Assembly (NCBI GenBank): GCA_947625675.1
Contig: CANQPH010000007.1
Coordinates: 26,049 to 90,048, forward strand
Source of the DNA: an uncultured Acetatifactor sp.
Lineage (GTDB): Bacteria; Bacillota; Clostridia; Lachnospirales; Lachnospiraceae
DNA: 64,000 nt
Reading direction: 5' to 3'
Made by a program: the position numbers and the translations under genes. Below are positions 1 to 8,582 of the stretch, one piece after another. Numbering within the stretch: position 1 is the stretch's first letter; the number at the start of each line of letters is the position of its first letter. The notes under the pieces were generated by a model, which saw nothing but the letters and a program-made list of their open reading frames with translations, had not been told where the DNA came from and ran no database searches.

Positions 1-226
1 CATCCTGAATGCGCCCACCAAGAAGATTCCCTACTTCAACTTCGAGGTTCCCACGGAGCTTCCCGGTGTGGATACCAACATCCTGGATCCTCGGAATACT
101 TATGCCGACGCTTCCGAATGGGACGCCAAGGCGAAGGATCTGGCACAGAGATTCGTGAAGAATTTTGCGAAATACGAAGGCAACGCCGCCGGCAAGGCTC
201 TGGTTGCCGCAGGTCCTCAGCTTTAA
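1..226 (+). CDS. pckA: Phosphoenolpyruvate carboxykinase (ATP), C-terminal part
   Basis: The reading frame is open from the window edge (codons begin at base 2) and shows the last 74 residues. It contains the family's closing pattern, with [14 protein letters not shown] and a tail reading [11 protein letters not shown], which closely matches E. coli-type PckA. The enzyme interconverts oxaloacetate plus ATP with PEP, CO2 and ADP in the cytoplasm. In gut anaerobes it often runs toward oxaloacetate. The active-site domains lie outside the window. An intrinsic terminator follows 20 bases after the stop. Confidence 0.93.
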   Translation, partial: ILNAPTKKIPYFNFEVPTELPGVDTNILDPRNTYADASEWDAKAKDLAQRFVKNFAKYEGNAAGKALVAAGPQL

Positions 227-245
227 TTTTCTTGAACTGACCAAT

Positions 246-279
246 ACCGGGTGTGAACTTCCTTCACACCCGGTTTTTT
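246..279 (+). terminator. Intrinsic terminator of pckA
   Basis: A 12-bp perfect stem (ACCGGGTGTGAA with TTCACACCCGGT) closes a 5-base loop and is followed by a run of T. It separates pckA from the sensor kinase gene. Confidence 0.92.
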
Positions 280-337
280 GATAAAGGCGTTCCATTCAGT
301 CAAATGCCGCCTGATCGGCGGCGGAATACGAGGAAAT

Positions 338-3300
338 ATGAAAATCAAGAGAATACTATGTTTTGTACTGACCACTCTGCTTCTGACCGCATCCAGTTCC
401 CTCGCTCTCGCCGCCCAAACCCCCGGCAACGGCGAAACCTCGGAAGATATCGGGGCCGACAGGAGTGGTGAGACTTCCGATCATACCGGAACCGCCAGGG
501 ATAGCGGCATTTCAGGAGAAATCGATGCCGATGATAATGGCGAAGCTTCGGGGGAAATTAGCATCGCTAAGAACGGCGAAGCTTCAGATGCAATCGGCAT
601 TGCCAAGGACGGCGGAACCTCGGAAGAGAACGGCATCGTCAGGGGCAGCGAAGCTTCGGAAGAAACGACCCTGCGGGTAGGTTTCTTCGCCTTCTCCGGC
701 TATCACATCCTGCTGGAGAATGGACGGAGAAGCGGCTACGGTTATGAATTTCTGCAGAAACTGGCCACCCACGCCGACTGGGTCTATGAATATGTGGGCT
801 ATGACTCTTCCTATTCCGACGCCTTGGAGATGCTGAAAAGCGGAGAGGTGGACATCGTGACCTCCGTCACAAAAACGCCGGAACGGGAAGAAGATTTCCT
901 TTTTTCCAATCAGGATATCGGCTCCAACTCCACCATCTTCACCGTGAAGGCGGGAAACACGAAGGTGGTCGAGGGGGACTATTCCACCTATGACGGCCTG
1001 ACCATCGGCATGCTGGAGGGCAATTCCAAAAACGTCAATTTTGAAAATTTCGCCATGGAACATGGCTTTACTTTTACGCCCCAATACTATGAGACTGAAG
1101 GAGAACTGACCGAAGCCCTGCAGGCGGAACAGCTGGACGGCATCGTCACAGGAAGCCTCCGGGTCATGGACAACGAGTGGCTGATCGAATCCTTCAGCGC
1201 CAACCCCTTTTACATCTGCGTCCGCAAGGATCAAAAGGAACTGATGGATCAGATCAACGAAGCCATCAACGAAATGGATCTGCAGGAGCCCGACTGGAGG
1301 AACACTCTTCATGACAAATACTATACCACGGACCAATCGGGAACCATCGTGCTGAACGCCGCAGAACGCACCTTCCTGCAGAACCTCACCGATTCCGGCC
1401 GGAAGCTGAAGGTACTCGCCAACCCGAGCCGCCGTCCCTACTCCTATTTTCAGGAAGGAGAAGCCAAGGGCATCTTTCCCGCCATTTTTTCCGTTTTGGC
1501 GGAACGCCTTTCCCTTCCCTATGAATTTCTCCAGGTGAAGGACAAGGCGGAATATTATGCGCTGCGAAAGGCCGGGGCGGCGGATATCGTCCTGGACTTC
1601 GCCTCCGACTATTACCTGGCGGAGGAAGAAAACTACAAAATCACCAGCCCTTATTTTCAGACCACCTTCACCCGCCTGACCAGGAAGGACTTCGACGGGG
1701 AAATTCAAACGCTGGCATCCATCAATCAGTCGGACATCCTGAGCATCTATGTCACCGAGATGTATCCGCCTGAGATGCTCGTGTTCTATGATTCCGTGAA
1801 AGACTGCGTGGAAGCGGTGAAAAACGGGGAGGCGGACGCCACCATCCTATATTCCTATATGGCGGATCAGTTTATCAGGGAGGACGTCAGGCATCTCCTC
1901 TCTTCCACCCTGTTGGGAGACACTTCCCTCTCCTACTCCATCGGCGTTCACGAGCAGGACGGATCTCTTCAGCTTTCTCTGCTGAACAAGGCCGTCTCCA
2001 GCCTGAGTGAAACGGAGCTTTCCACCATCACCGCCCGGGAGATCGATGCGGGGCGGACCACCCCGCACTACAGTCTGACTTCCTTTTTGTACGATAATCC
2101 CGTTTACGTCGTTCTGGGAACCGCTTTTTTGCTCCTGCTCCTGTTCGCCATCGCCATGCTGGTCGTCCGCACCCGGAACCAGAAAACACTGGAAAAAAAG
2201 ATCGCCAGGGCCACTGAGGAACTGGAGGCCAAGACTCAGGAGCTTTCCGCAGCCCTCTCCGCCGCCGATGCGGCCAACAAGGCCAAGACCACCTTCCTCA
2301 ACAGTATGTCCCATGATATCCGCACTCCCATGAACGCCATCATCGGTTTTACCGCCCTGGCCACCACGCACCTGGACAATCGGGAAAGGGTGCAGGATTA
2401 TCTGGCCAAAATCGCCAACGCCTCCAATCACCTTCTGTCCCTGATCAATGACGTGCTGGACATGAGCCGCATTGAATCCGGCAAGGTCGTCATAGAGGAA
2501 CGACCCGAGGATCTGGCGGACATTCTCCAGGGTCTTCGGAACATCATCCAGTCGGACATCCATGCCAAGCGGCTGGAACTGTTTATCGAAACGGTGGACG
2601 TGGCGGACGAGGATATCTTCTGTGACCGGCTCCGCCTGAACCAGATCCTGCTGAACCTGCTTTCCAACGCCATCAAGTTCACGGAGCCCGGCGGGAGCGT
2701 CACCCTGCGGGTGACCCAGAGGCCTTCCTCCAGGGAGGGTTGCGGTCTCTACGAATTCCGCATCATAGACACCGGCATCGGCATGAGTCCGGAATTCGCC
2801 GCAACCGTGTTTGAACCCTTTACCAGGGAACGCACCACCACCGTCAGCGGTATCCAGGGAACGGGCCTGGGCATGGCCATCACCAAGAACATCGTGGATA
2901 TGATGCAGGGAACCATTTCCGTCAACAGCAAGCAGGGAGAGGGCACCGAATTCATCGTGAACCTGGAATTCCGGTTCTCCGCAGCCCATCAAGAAATGGA
3001 AGTCATCACGGAGCTCCACAATCTGCGGAGCCTGGTGGTGGATGACGACCTGGTCAGCTGCCAGAGTGTGTCCAAGATGCTCCGGCAGATCGGCATGCGG
3101 GCGGAATGGACCTTAAGCGGCGTGGCCGCCATCGCCCGCACGGAGGAAGCCATCGATCTGAGGGATCCCTTTGAAGTCTACATCGTGGACTGGTCCATGC
3201 CCGACATGAGCGGGGTAGAAACCGTGCGGCAGATCCGCCGGATCGTGGGCCAGGACTCCCCCATCATCCTCATGTCCGCCTATGATTGGGCCGACATCGA

Positions 3301-3832
3301 GGAGGAAGCCCGACAGGCGGGGGTGACGGATTTCATCAGCAAGCCCCTGTTCGCTTCCGATCTGCACCGAACCCTGGAGAAAAGCCTGGGACACGCTCCC
3401 GCCGAATCATCCAGGCCCATCTCCATCCCCAAGGCGGATTTTCACGGCAAACACATCCTGCTGGCGGAGGACAATGCCCTCAACCAGGAGATTGCCGTGG
3501 AACTGCTGGAGGAAGCCGGTTTCAACGTGGACTGCGCCGAGAACGGACAGGAAGCTTACGACCGAATCCGCACCTCGGAGCCAGGCTTCTATGAGCTGAT
3601 CCTGATGGATATCCAGATGCCAATCATGGACGGCTATGAAGCCACCACGAAAATCCGGCAGCTGGAGGATCCCATCCTGGCCGGCATCCCCATCATCGCC
3701 ATGACCGCCAACGCCTTTGAAGAGGATCGGGACAAGGCCCTCCAGACCGGCATGAACGGACACCTGGCCAAGCCCATCGACATCGAACAGATGATGAAGG
3801 TGCTCCACAATGTATTTGCCAAGAACTTATAA
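338..3832 (+). CDS. BvgS-like hybrid sensor histidine kinase with two periplasmic-binding domains and two receivers
   Basis: The protein has 1164 aa. The start is the ATG behind GAGGA at 331-335 and opens a signal peptide (MKIKRILCFVLTTLLLTA). Order of parts: signal peptide to about residue 28; a degenerate 12-residue repeat linker (about 32-111); two SBP_bac_3 domains (about 112-330 and 350-580); a transmembrane helix near 590-610; a short coiled coil; HisKA with phospho-acceptor His659 in SHDIRTP; HATPase with DTGIGM and GTGLGMAI; a receiver with Asp951; a second receiver with Asp1091 in MDIQMP. No Hpt domain is visible. It probably senses a small polar solute outside the cell. No separate DNA-binding regulator is adjacent, so its output is unknown. 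A remnant of a paralogue lies at 4855-4935. Confidence 0.9.
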   Translation: MKIKRILCFVLTTLLLTASSSLALAAQTPGNGETSEDIGADRSGETSDHTGTARDSGISGEIDADDNGEASGEISIAKNGEASDAIGIAKDGGTSEENGIVRGSEASEETTLRVGFFAFSGYHILLENGRRSGYGYEFLQKLATHADWVYEYVGYDSSYSDALEMLKSGEVDIVTSVTKTPEREEDFLFSNQDIGSNSTIFTVKAGNTKVVEGDYSTYDGLTIGMLEGNSKNVNFENFAMEHGFTFTPQYYETEGELTEALQAEQLDGIVTGSLRVMDNEWLIESFSANPFYICVRKDQKELMDQINEAINEMDLQEPDWRNTLHDKYYTTDQSGTIVLNAAERTFLQNLTDSGRKLKVLANPSRRPYSYFQEGEAKGIFPAIFSVLAERLSLPYEFLQVKDKAEYYALRKAGAADIVLDFASDYYLAEEENYKITSPYFQTTFTRLTRKDFDGEIQTLASINQSDILSIYVTEMYPPEMLVFYDSVKDCVEAVKNGEADATILYSYMADQFIREDVRHLLSSTLLGDTSLSYSIGVHEQDGSLQLSLLNKAVSSLSETELSTITAREIDAGRTTPHYSLTSFLYDNPVYVVLGTAFLLLLLFAIAMLVVRTRNQKTLEKKIARATEELEAKTQELSAALSAADAANKAKTTFLNSMSHDIRTPMNAIIGFTALATTHLDNRERVQDYLAKIANASNHLLSLINDVLDMSRIESGKVVIEERPEDLADILQGLRNIIQSDIHAKRLELFIETVDVADEDIFCDRLRLNQILLNLLSNAIKFTEPGGSVTLRVTQRPSSREGCGLYEFRIIDTGIGMSPEFAATVFEPFTRERTTTVSGIQGTGLGMAITKNIVDMMQGTISVNSKQGEGTEFIVNLEFRFSAAHQEMEVITELHNLRSLVVDDDLVSCQSVSKMLRQIGMRAEWTLSGVAAIARTEEAIDLRDPFEVYIVDWSMPDMSGVETVRQIRRIVGQDSPIILMSAYDWADIEEEARQAGVTDFISKPLFASDLHRTLEKSLGHAPAESSRPISIPKADFHGKHILLAEDNALNQEIAVELLEEAGFNVDCAENGQEAYDRIRTSEPGFYELILMDIQMPIMDGYEATTKIRQLEDPILAGIPIIAMTANAFEEDRDKALQTGMNGHLAKPIDIEQMMKVLHNVFAKNL
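431..670 (+). repeat. 36-bp in-frame tandem repeat in kinase linker
   Basis: Six full units and one partial unit, each encoding 12 residues, follow the signal peptide. Examples are GETSEDIGADRS, GEASGEISIAKN and GEASDAIGIAKD. Units are diverged rather than identical. The insert lies between the signal peptide and the first ligand-binding domain. Confidence 0.85.
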
Positions 3833-3862
3833 CAAGACCAAGGTGGAGAACTACAATGGGAT

Positions 3863-4834
3863 TCAACCGTCCTGCGCAATCCGGAGACCGATTTCCTTAA
3901 GAATTTTCACGGCCGGACCGGGAAACCTTCCCAAGTGGTCAGGACCGACATTGAGCAGCAGGTTGATTCCCTTTTCGTTTAATTCGTTTTTTTCCCGCAG
4001 GATCTGCTCTGCGCTTTTGTACTCCATATTCCCATATACCGAAAATCCCCAGTTGCCTCTTCCGCTGAGCGTTGCCGGGACATCATTTGCTTTTTGGGCA
4101 TCGGCAGTTTTGTCCAGCTCATTATCGCCGCCGGACGCAATATCCCATAGGTCATGGCCAATTCTCTGGGTGACAAGACAATCCGGCTGGAAGCTTTTTA
4201 CAAAATGGTAAAGGTCGTGGCTCTGCTCTTTCGACATCGTCCACGGACAGTCGAACCACATCAAGCATATATCGCCATACTTCGTGAGCAGTTCCCGGAT
4301 CTGGGGCTTCGCCTTTTTGTCCAGATAGCTCTGAAAATCTACCGTTCTGTCTGGTTCAAAATCCCATACGTTATGGCCCGGATTTGCGAAGGGATTCTCT
4401 ATAAACCCTCCCCCGTTTTCTTCCTCCCAGTCAAGATCCTGAGAATAATAAAGACCCAGTTTTATGCCATATTTTCTGCAGCTTTCCGCTATTTCACCAA
4501 TAATATCCCGCCGAAACGGCGTCGCTTTCACAACGTTAAAATCCGACACTTCTGAATCAAACAGAGCGAATCCTTCATGATGCTTCGCCGTTATCACATA
4601 ATATTTTGCGCCCGCTTCCTTCACGGTCCTGATCCATTCGTCGGCATCAAAGTAAATGGGATAAAAGGCCTTCGCCAACCTATGATACTCCTCCCGGGGA
4701 ATTCTCATCTCATGTCTCACCCACTCACTTTCATTCACACGCATGCCTCGGTATTCCCCCTCCAGAACGCTGTACAGACCAAAATGAGACATGATACCGA
4801 ATTTTGCGGCTTTAAACCACTCCAAATTATTCAT
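3863..4834 (-). CDS. Short GH29-type alpha-L-fucosidase
   Basis: The protein has 323 aa and no signal peptide. It shows the GH29 barrel pattern: WFKAAKFGIMSHFGLYS near the N-terminus, ITAKHHEGFALFDS, GIKLGLYYS, the nucleophile region CLMWFDCPW, and the closing LLLNVGPDHLGRFPG. Family members usually run 430 aa or more with a C-terminal beta-sandwich; this one stops just after the catalytic barrel. It would release alpha-linked L-fucose or a related sugar from imported oligosaccharides in the cytoplasm. It is the last gene of a minus-strand block that includes Gfo/Idh, SGNH, MFS and GH57-like genes. The catalytic call is firm; the exact substrate is not. Confidence 0.82.
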   Translation of the reverse strand: MNNLEWFKAAKFGIMSHFGLYSVLEGEYRGMRVNESEWVRHEMRIPREEYHRLAKAFYPIYFDADEWIRTVKEAGAKYYVITAKHHEGFALFDSEVSDFNVVKATPFRRDIIGEIAESCRKYGIKLGLYYSQDLDWEEENGGGFIENPFANPGHNVWDFEPDRTVDFQSYLDKKAKPQIRELLTKYGDICLMWFDCPWTMSKEQSHDLYHFVKSFQPDCLVTQRIGHDLWDIASGGDNELDKTADAQKANDVPATLSGRGNWGFSVYGNMEYKSAEQILREKNELNEKGINLLLNVGPDHLGRFPGPAVKILKEIGLRIAQDG

Positions 4835-4854
4835 CCAAAATTATCCTTTCTGTT

Positions 4855-4935
4855 ATCGCCATGACCGCCAACGCCTTTGAAGAGAACGGGACAATGCGCT
4901 CCACAACATGCTCAACAAGAACCTATAGCAAGACG
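4855..4935 (+). pseudogene. Remnant of a duplicated hybrid histidine kinase 3' end
   Basis: Bases 4855-4884 are identical to bases 3695-3724 of the kinase gene (receiver motif IAMTANAFEE). After a deletion of about 75 bp the match resumes: LHNMLNKNL-stop here against LHNVFAKNL-stop in the intact gene. The remnant is out of frame and non-functional. It overlaps the last codons of the opposing Gfo/Idh gene, so that gene's terminal residues (about RRLAIGSC) are read from remnant DNA. Confidence 0.8.
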
Positions 4936-6198
4936 CCTGACATACTCATCAAACTCCACCACGGTGCCGGTCATCCTGGCTTCCTCAGCCGCAAAGGCGA
5001 TCAAATGATTGTCTACGGAAATGGATATGTCCGAGATGGAACATCCCTTATAGCTTCCCGCCAGATATTCATAAAGGGTCTCCACGATCCCGGTGTCCCC
5101 GCCCCCATGTCCCGTAACGATCCCATTCCCGGCGCATACCGGAATCTCCTCCTCACGGCGGGTGGCGAAATCATATACCTGGATGGAACGATCTCCCTCG
5201 GTGGCGGCGTGAATCTCCCCTCCCGTTCCGAACACGTGCAAAAATCTTCCTCCCCGGTTGAAGGCGTTCATGGTGAAGGTGGCCGTCACGTCATCCTCGA
5301 ACAGCAGATTCACGGTCTGATGATCCACCACGTCATTGTCGCAGCGGAAGACACATTTGCCATACTGGGTCGTGCGCAGGGCCTTCTCCACCATCTCATC
5401 CGTGGGTTCGGCCTCCCGGGTGCAGGCCGTGCGGAACCAGTCATTCCCCTTATCTTCCAAATATAGCTTCACCGCATTATATGGGCAAGTCTCCCCCTGA
5501 GGGCAGCCGTCCATGCATCGCTGCGGTGCGCCGACGGGAGCGTTCTCTTCCCGGAAATAAGACAGGGCCCCGAAAGACTGTACCTTTTTGCAGCGCTTCC
5601 CGATCAACCACTGCAGAATGTCCATATCATGGCAGGACTTCTGCAGGAGCATGAAAGAGGATCTTTCCGAGTTGCCCCAGTTGCCCCGCACGAAGCTGTG
5701 GCTCTGGTGCACGTTGCCCACGCACTCCTCATGATTGACGGACACCACCTTTCCAATCCGGCCCGCATCAATCAATTCCTTGACCCTGGTGAAAAGGGCC
5801 GTGTAACGCAGGACGTGGCACACCACCACATGGACCCGCGCCGCTTCGGCCCGACGGGCGATGTCCAGACATTCCGCCGGAGAAGGGGAAACCGGTTTTT
5901 CCAAAAGGATGTCATACTTTAAGTCGATGGCCTCCACCGCCGGTGCGTAATGTTGGGCATCCATGGTGGCGATAACCGCCACGTCTCCGATCTTGCCCAG
6001 GGCGAATAGATCCCGCCAATCCGCAAAGCACATTTCCCGTCCTATCCCATGCTTCTCTGCGATTTCCCTTCTGCGGCTTTCGATGGGCTCCGCCACCGCG
6101 ATCACCTGGTACCGCTCCGGCATTTCCTTCATGATGTCGGTATAAGCCTTTCCTCTATTTCCTGCGCCGACCAATACCACTTTTAACACTTTTCCCAT
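4912..6198 (-). CDS. Gfo/Idh/MocA family NAD(P)-dependent oxidoreductase
   Basis: The protein has 428 aa. The start is the ATG ten bases after AAAGGAG, giving MGKVLKVVLVGAGNRGKAY, a Rossmann nucleotide-binding loop. An upstream in-frame ATG is only one base from the Shine-Dalgarno site. Later come the family motif LLEKPVSPSPAECL (catalytic Lys) and a substrate domain with a cysteine cluster (CMDGCPQGETCPYNAVKLY), which is unusual and suggests a structural metal site. Related enzymes oxidise or reduce sugars at ring hydroxyls. It follows the SGNH gene and precedes GH29. Its C-terminus runs into a kinase remnant. Confidence 0.85.
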   Translation of the reverse strand: MGKVLKVVLVGAGNRGKAYTDIMKEMPERYQVIAVAEPIESRRREIAEKHGIGREMCFADWRDLFALGKIGDVAVIATMDAQHYAPAVEAIDLKYDILLEKPVSPSPAECLDIARRAEAARVHVVVCHVLRYTALFTRVKELIDAGRIGKVVSVNHEECVGNVHQSHSFVRGNWGNSERSSFMLLQKSCHDMDILQWLIGKRCKKVQSFGALSYFREENAPVGAPQRCMDGCPQGETCPYNAVKLYLEDKGNDWFRTACTREAEPTDEMVEKALRTTQYGKCVFRCDNDVVDHQTVNLLFEDDVTATFTMNAFNRGGRFLHVFGTGGEIHAATEGDRSIQVYDFATRREEEIPVCAGNGIVTGHGGGDTGIVETLYEYLAGSYKGCSISDISISVDNHLIAFAAEEARMTGTVVEFDEYVRRLAIGSC

Positions 6199-6251
6199 TT
6201 CAAACATGCTCCTTTCAGCGGGACTTCTATTTCCCTCAACTTCCCCGTGGT

Positions 6252-7277
6252 TCAAATATAATTGAGCAGCTTTAATCGCTGGAAAATCAGCATCGCAATG
6301 ACATGGTATCCCGCCTCCGACAGATGCACATCCCCATCAATACCGTTATAGCAAAATGCCCCCGGAAGCAGATGGGCCGCAAGCTTATTGCGCATCGTCT
6401 CTATCTCTTCTTCCGAGACATCTCGGAAATAACCGGCGGAAATTGCGTAATCCACGCCGTGACGTGAGAACTCATCATATAGGTCGATGAACCGGAAGCC
6501 GAACCTTACCATGCACTTTCTCCGGTAATTCCGATACTTTTCCTCACCGGTCGCCCCTTCGATGTCTGACCACCGTTCAAACAAAGCATGCGTAGATCCC
6601 AGGACAAGATACTTCCCGCCATTCACGGCACCACATGCTTCCATCGTATCCGCCCACCGCTCAAAAGTCAGCTCGTCGCCGTCATTAATGCCGCTGTACA
6701 AGACATTTACCGTGCCGCTGCGGTTGTTGGCCGTAAAGAAAAACGCCCCTTCCGGAATGATTGTCTCGACTCCGTCCGCCACGGTCTTTGCGATCCAGTC
6801 CGTCTCATCAGATACCGTCAGCGTATACTCAACACCGTCAATGCGGACAGGATTTGTATCATGGCTTGTCTGAGTGATATATACGCAATAATCCTTTCCG
6901 TCTCTGTCCGGATAAGGGATCTTGAGCTTTGTACCGGCGACATGGCCGTTCTCCCTCACCATCGTGCCAAGCGAAACCTTTTGATTGTCCGCCGGGATCG
7001 TGATCTTCTCCGAGACATAACATGCGAAGCCTCCCAGCCTCGCCGCAATATCCGCCGTCCTCTCTCCGCCATGCCCATAATTGCGAACCGTGACATGTCC
7101 GTAGCCATTGTCAGTCAAAATCGTCTGCAGTCTCGCCGGGAAAGGAGATTCCCCATATCCTGCATAATGAGCCCCATTCAACGCCATTCCTTCCGTGACG
7201 GAATCTCCGAAGCAATGAATCGTGATCCCGTGCTCCCCCTCCGGTTGTTTTGATGCAGTATTCTCAACAATCTTCAT
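6252..7277 (-). CDS. SGNH/GDSL-type esterase, probable glycan deacetylase
   Basis: The protein has 341 aa and no signal peptide. The ATG start sits nine bases behind GGAAGGA; a GTG overlapping the previous stop is possible. Block I is HCFGDSVTEGM with the nucleophilic Ser. The C-terminal DVHLSEAGYHV supplies the Asp-x-x-His of the catalytic triad. A beta-rich insert of about 120 residues separates the blocks. Such enzymes remove acetyl groups from pectin- or hemicellulose-derived oligosaccharides. The gene overlaps or abuts the MFS gene upstream and the Gfo/Idh gene downstream, so it should be co-transcribed with them. Confidence 0.75.
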   Translation of the reverse strand: MKIVENTASKQPEGEHGITIHCFGDSVTEGMALNGAHYAGYGESPFPARLQTILTDNGYGHVTVRNYGHGGERTADIAARLGGFACYVSEKITIPADNQKVSLGTMVRENGHVAGTKLKIPYPDRDGKDYCVYITQTSHDTNPVRIDGVEYTLTVSDETDWIAKTVADGVETIIPEGAFFFTANNRSGTVNVLYSGINDGDELTFERWADTMEACGAVNGGKYLVLGSTHALFERWSDIEGATGEEKYRNYRRKCMVRFGFRFIDLYDEFSRHGVDYAISAGYFRDVSEEEIETMRNKLAAHLLPGAFCYNGIDGDVHLSEAGYHVIAMLIFQRLKLLNYI

Positions 7278-7300
7278 CCCAATGGATCCTTCCGCTCTTT

Positions 7301-8569
7301 TCACTGTTTCATGACGGGCCGTTTCTCAATCACGAAACGTATATACAATATGACAACAATGGAAATCAATATGGAAATACCCGCCAACAGCTGCTGCCCA
7401 TACATTTTCATTCCCCAAACCATGTTCTCATGCGTCTGCACATACGACAATACCCTTCCGCCCGCCAGAGCCGCACCAAAACCCAGCGGCATCGTGATTC
7501 CTCCGCTTATGGCGTCGGCCTGCACGATATATTGTTTGTCCACATAATTATATAATATATTTTGTATGCAATAAGTCAAGCCCGCAACAGCGGCATTATC
7601 GACCAAAATATACACCAGAATCAGCCACCTCGTTCCCGGCGTACAGAATAGAACCGCCGACAAACTGATCACCCTCAGCGTCATCGCCGCTTTCATCCCT
7701 GTTGCAAAGGATGTCCGGTCTTCAAACTTGCCAAAGGGCTTCAGGGCGATGAACTGCACTATGCTTCCCCCTATGTTCATAACCTGAACCATTCCAACGC
7801 TGATCATCAATTCCTTTATCTTATAGGTTCCCAGGAAACCGCTGACAGGATTGGACACATGGTAAAGAACAAGAAGGAGAAATACCATCCTGTAACTCTT
7901 GTTATTCCACAGATAGGCGAGCACCTGCTTTATGGAAGCCGTTTCCACCACCAGCTTCTCCCTGGGTTTGCTGATGCACAACAAACATACAAGATTACAT
8001 ACGCAGGAAAGAGAAATGATTGCCGCAACCACCAACAACCCCGTCTGTATTTTCCCGCTCTTTTCAAAATGATCCAGCACGAATCCCACGCTCAACACAA
8101 AGGGCATGGACGCTATCAGGGATACCCTGCCCAATATTGCGCAGAAACTTCCCCTTCTGTCCGGCTCTACAAAGGAATTTTGCCAACGCGCACGGATGGG
8201 CGCCAAAGCATATCGGAAAAAGTACCCGAACAACATGCACAACACAATGGCGTTTCTCTTAAAAACAAATCCGAAGGGCAGGATCGGGATCAAATACAAG
8301 GTCATAAAACACAGCAGTCCCAAAGTGTTAAAAAGAATGACAGCCCCTTTTACGGATTTCAGTCTCGGTATAATCACAATCGACAAAAGCTGTGTCTGTA
8401 CCATCAGCGACGTAATGGTTGAAACAACCCCCGTCAAAGCATCATCGATGCCGACGACGGCCATGACCTTCGCCAAATAGACGTCCATGACAAGAAGCGA
8501 TACGAAATATTCGAACATGCACTGCAAAATATAAGCTCTTTGCGATCTTTTAACTTCTTTTGACTGCAT
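7301..8569 (-). CDS. MFS transporter, probable oligosaccharide or sugar carrier
   Basis: The protein has 422 aa. The start chosen is the ATG giving MQSKEVKRSQRAYIL; a TTG start overlapping the upstream gene is possible. There are about 12 hydrophobic segments in two halves with a short central basic loop (SKPREKLVVET). It belongs to the major facilitator superfamily by topology; the cargo cannot be read from sequence. Its place between the GH57-like and SGNH genes suggests uptake or export of the same glycan fragments. The 3' end touches the SGNH gene. Confidence 0.78.
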   Translation of the reverse strand: MQSKEVKRSQRAYILQCMFEYFVSLLVMDVYLAKVMAVVGIDDALTGVVSTITSLMVQTQLLSIVIIPRLKSVKGAVILFNTLGLLCFMTLYLIPILPFGFVFKRNAIVLCMLFGYFFRYALAPIRARWQNSFVEPDRRGSFCAILGRVSLIASMPFVLSVGFVLDHFEKSGKIQTGLLVVAAIISLSCVCNLVCLLCISKPREKLVVETASIKQVLAYLWNNKSYRMVFLLLVLYHVSNPVSGFLGTYKIKELMISVGMVQVMNIGGSIVQFIALKPFGKFEDRTSFATGMKAAMTLRVISLSAVLFCTPGTRWLILVYILVDNAAVAGLTYCIQNILYNYVDKQYIVQADAISGGITMPLGFGAALAGGRVLSYVQTHENMVWGMKMYGQQLLAGISILISIVVILYIRFVIEKRPVMKQ

Positions 8570-8582
8570 GGCATTGTACGTC

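Noticed and set aside
431..670. Kinase repeat tract considered as a CRISPR-like array
   Set aside because: Units are contiguous without spacers and are in frame within a conserved gene.
584..3019. Two open frames of over 370 codons on the minus strand of the kinase gene
   Set aside because: They lack ribosome sites and recognisable domains and shadow a clearly conserved gene.
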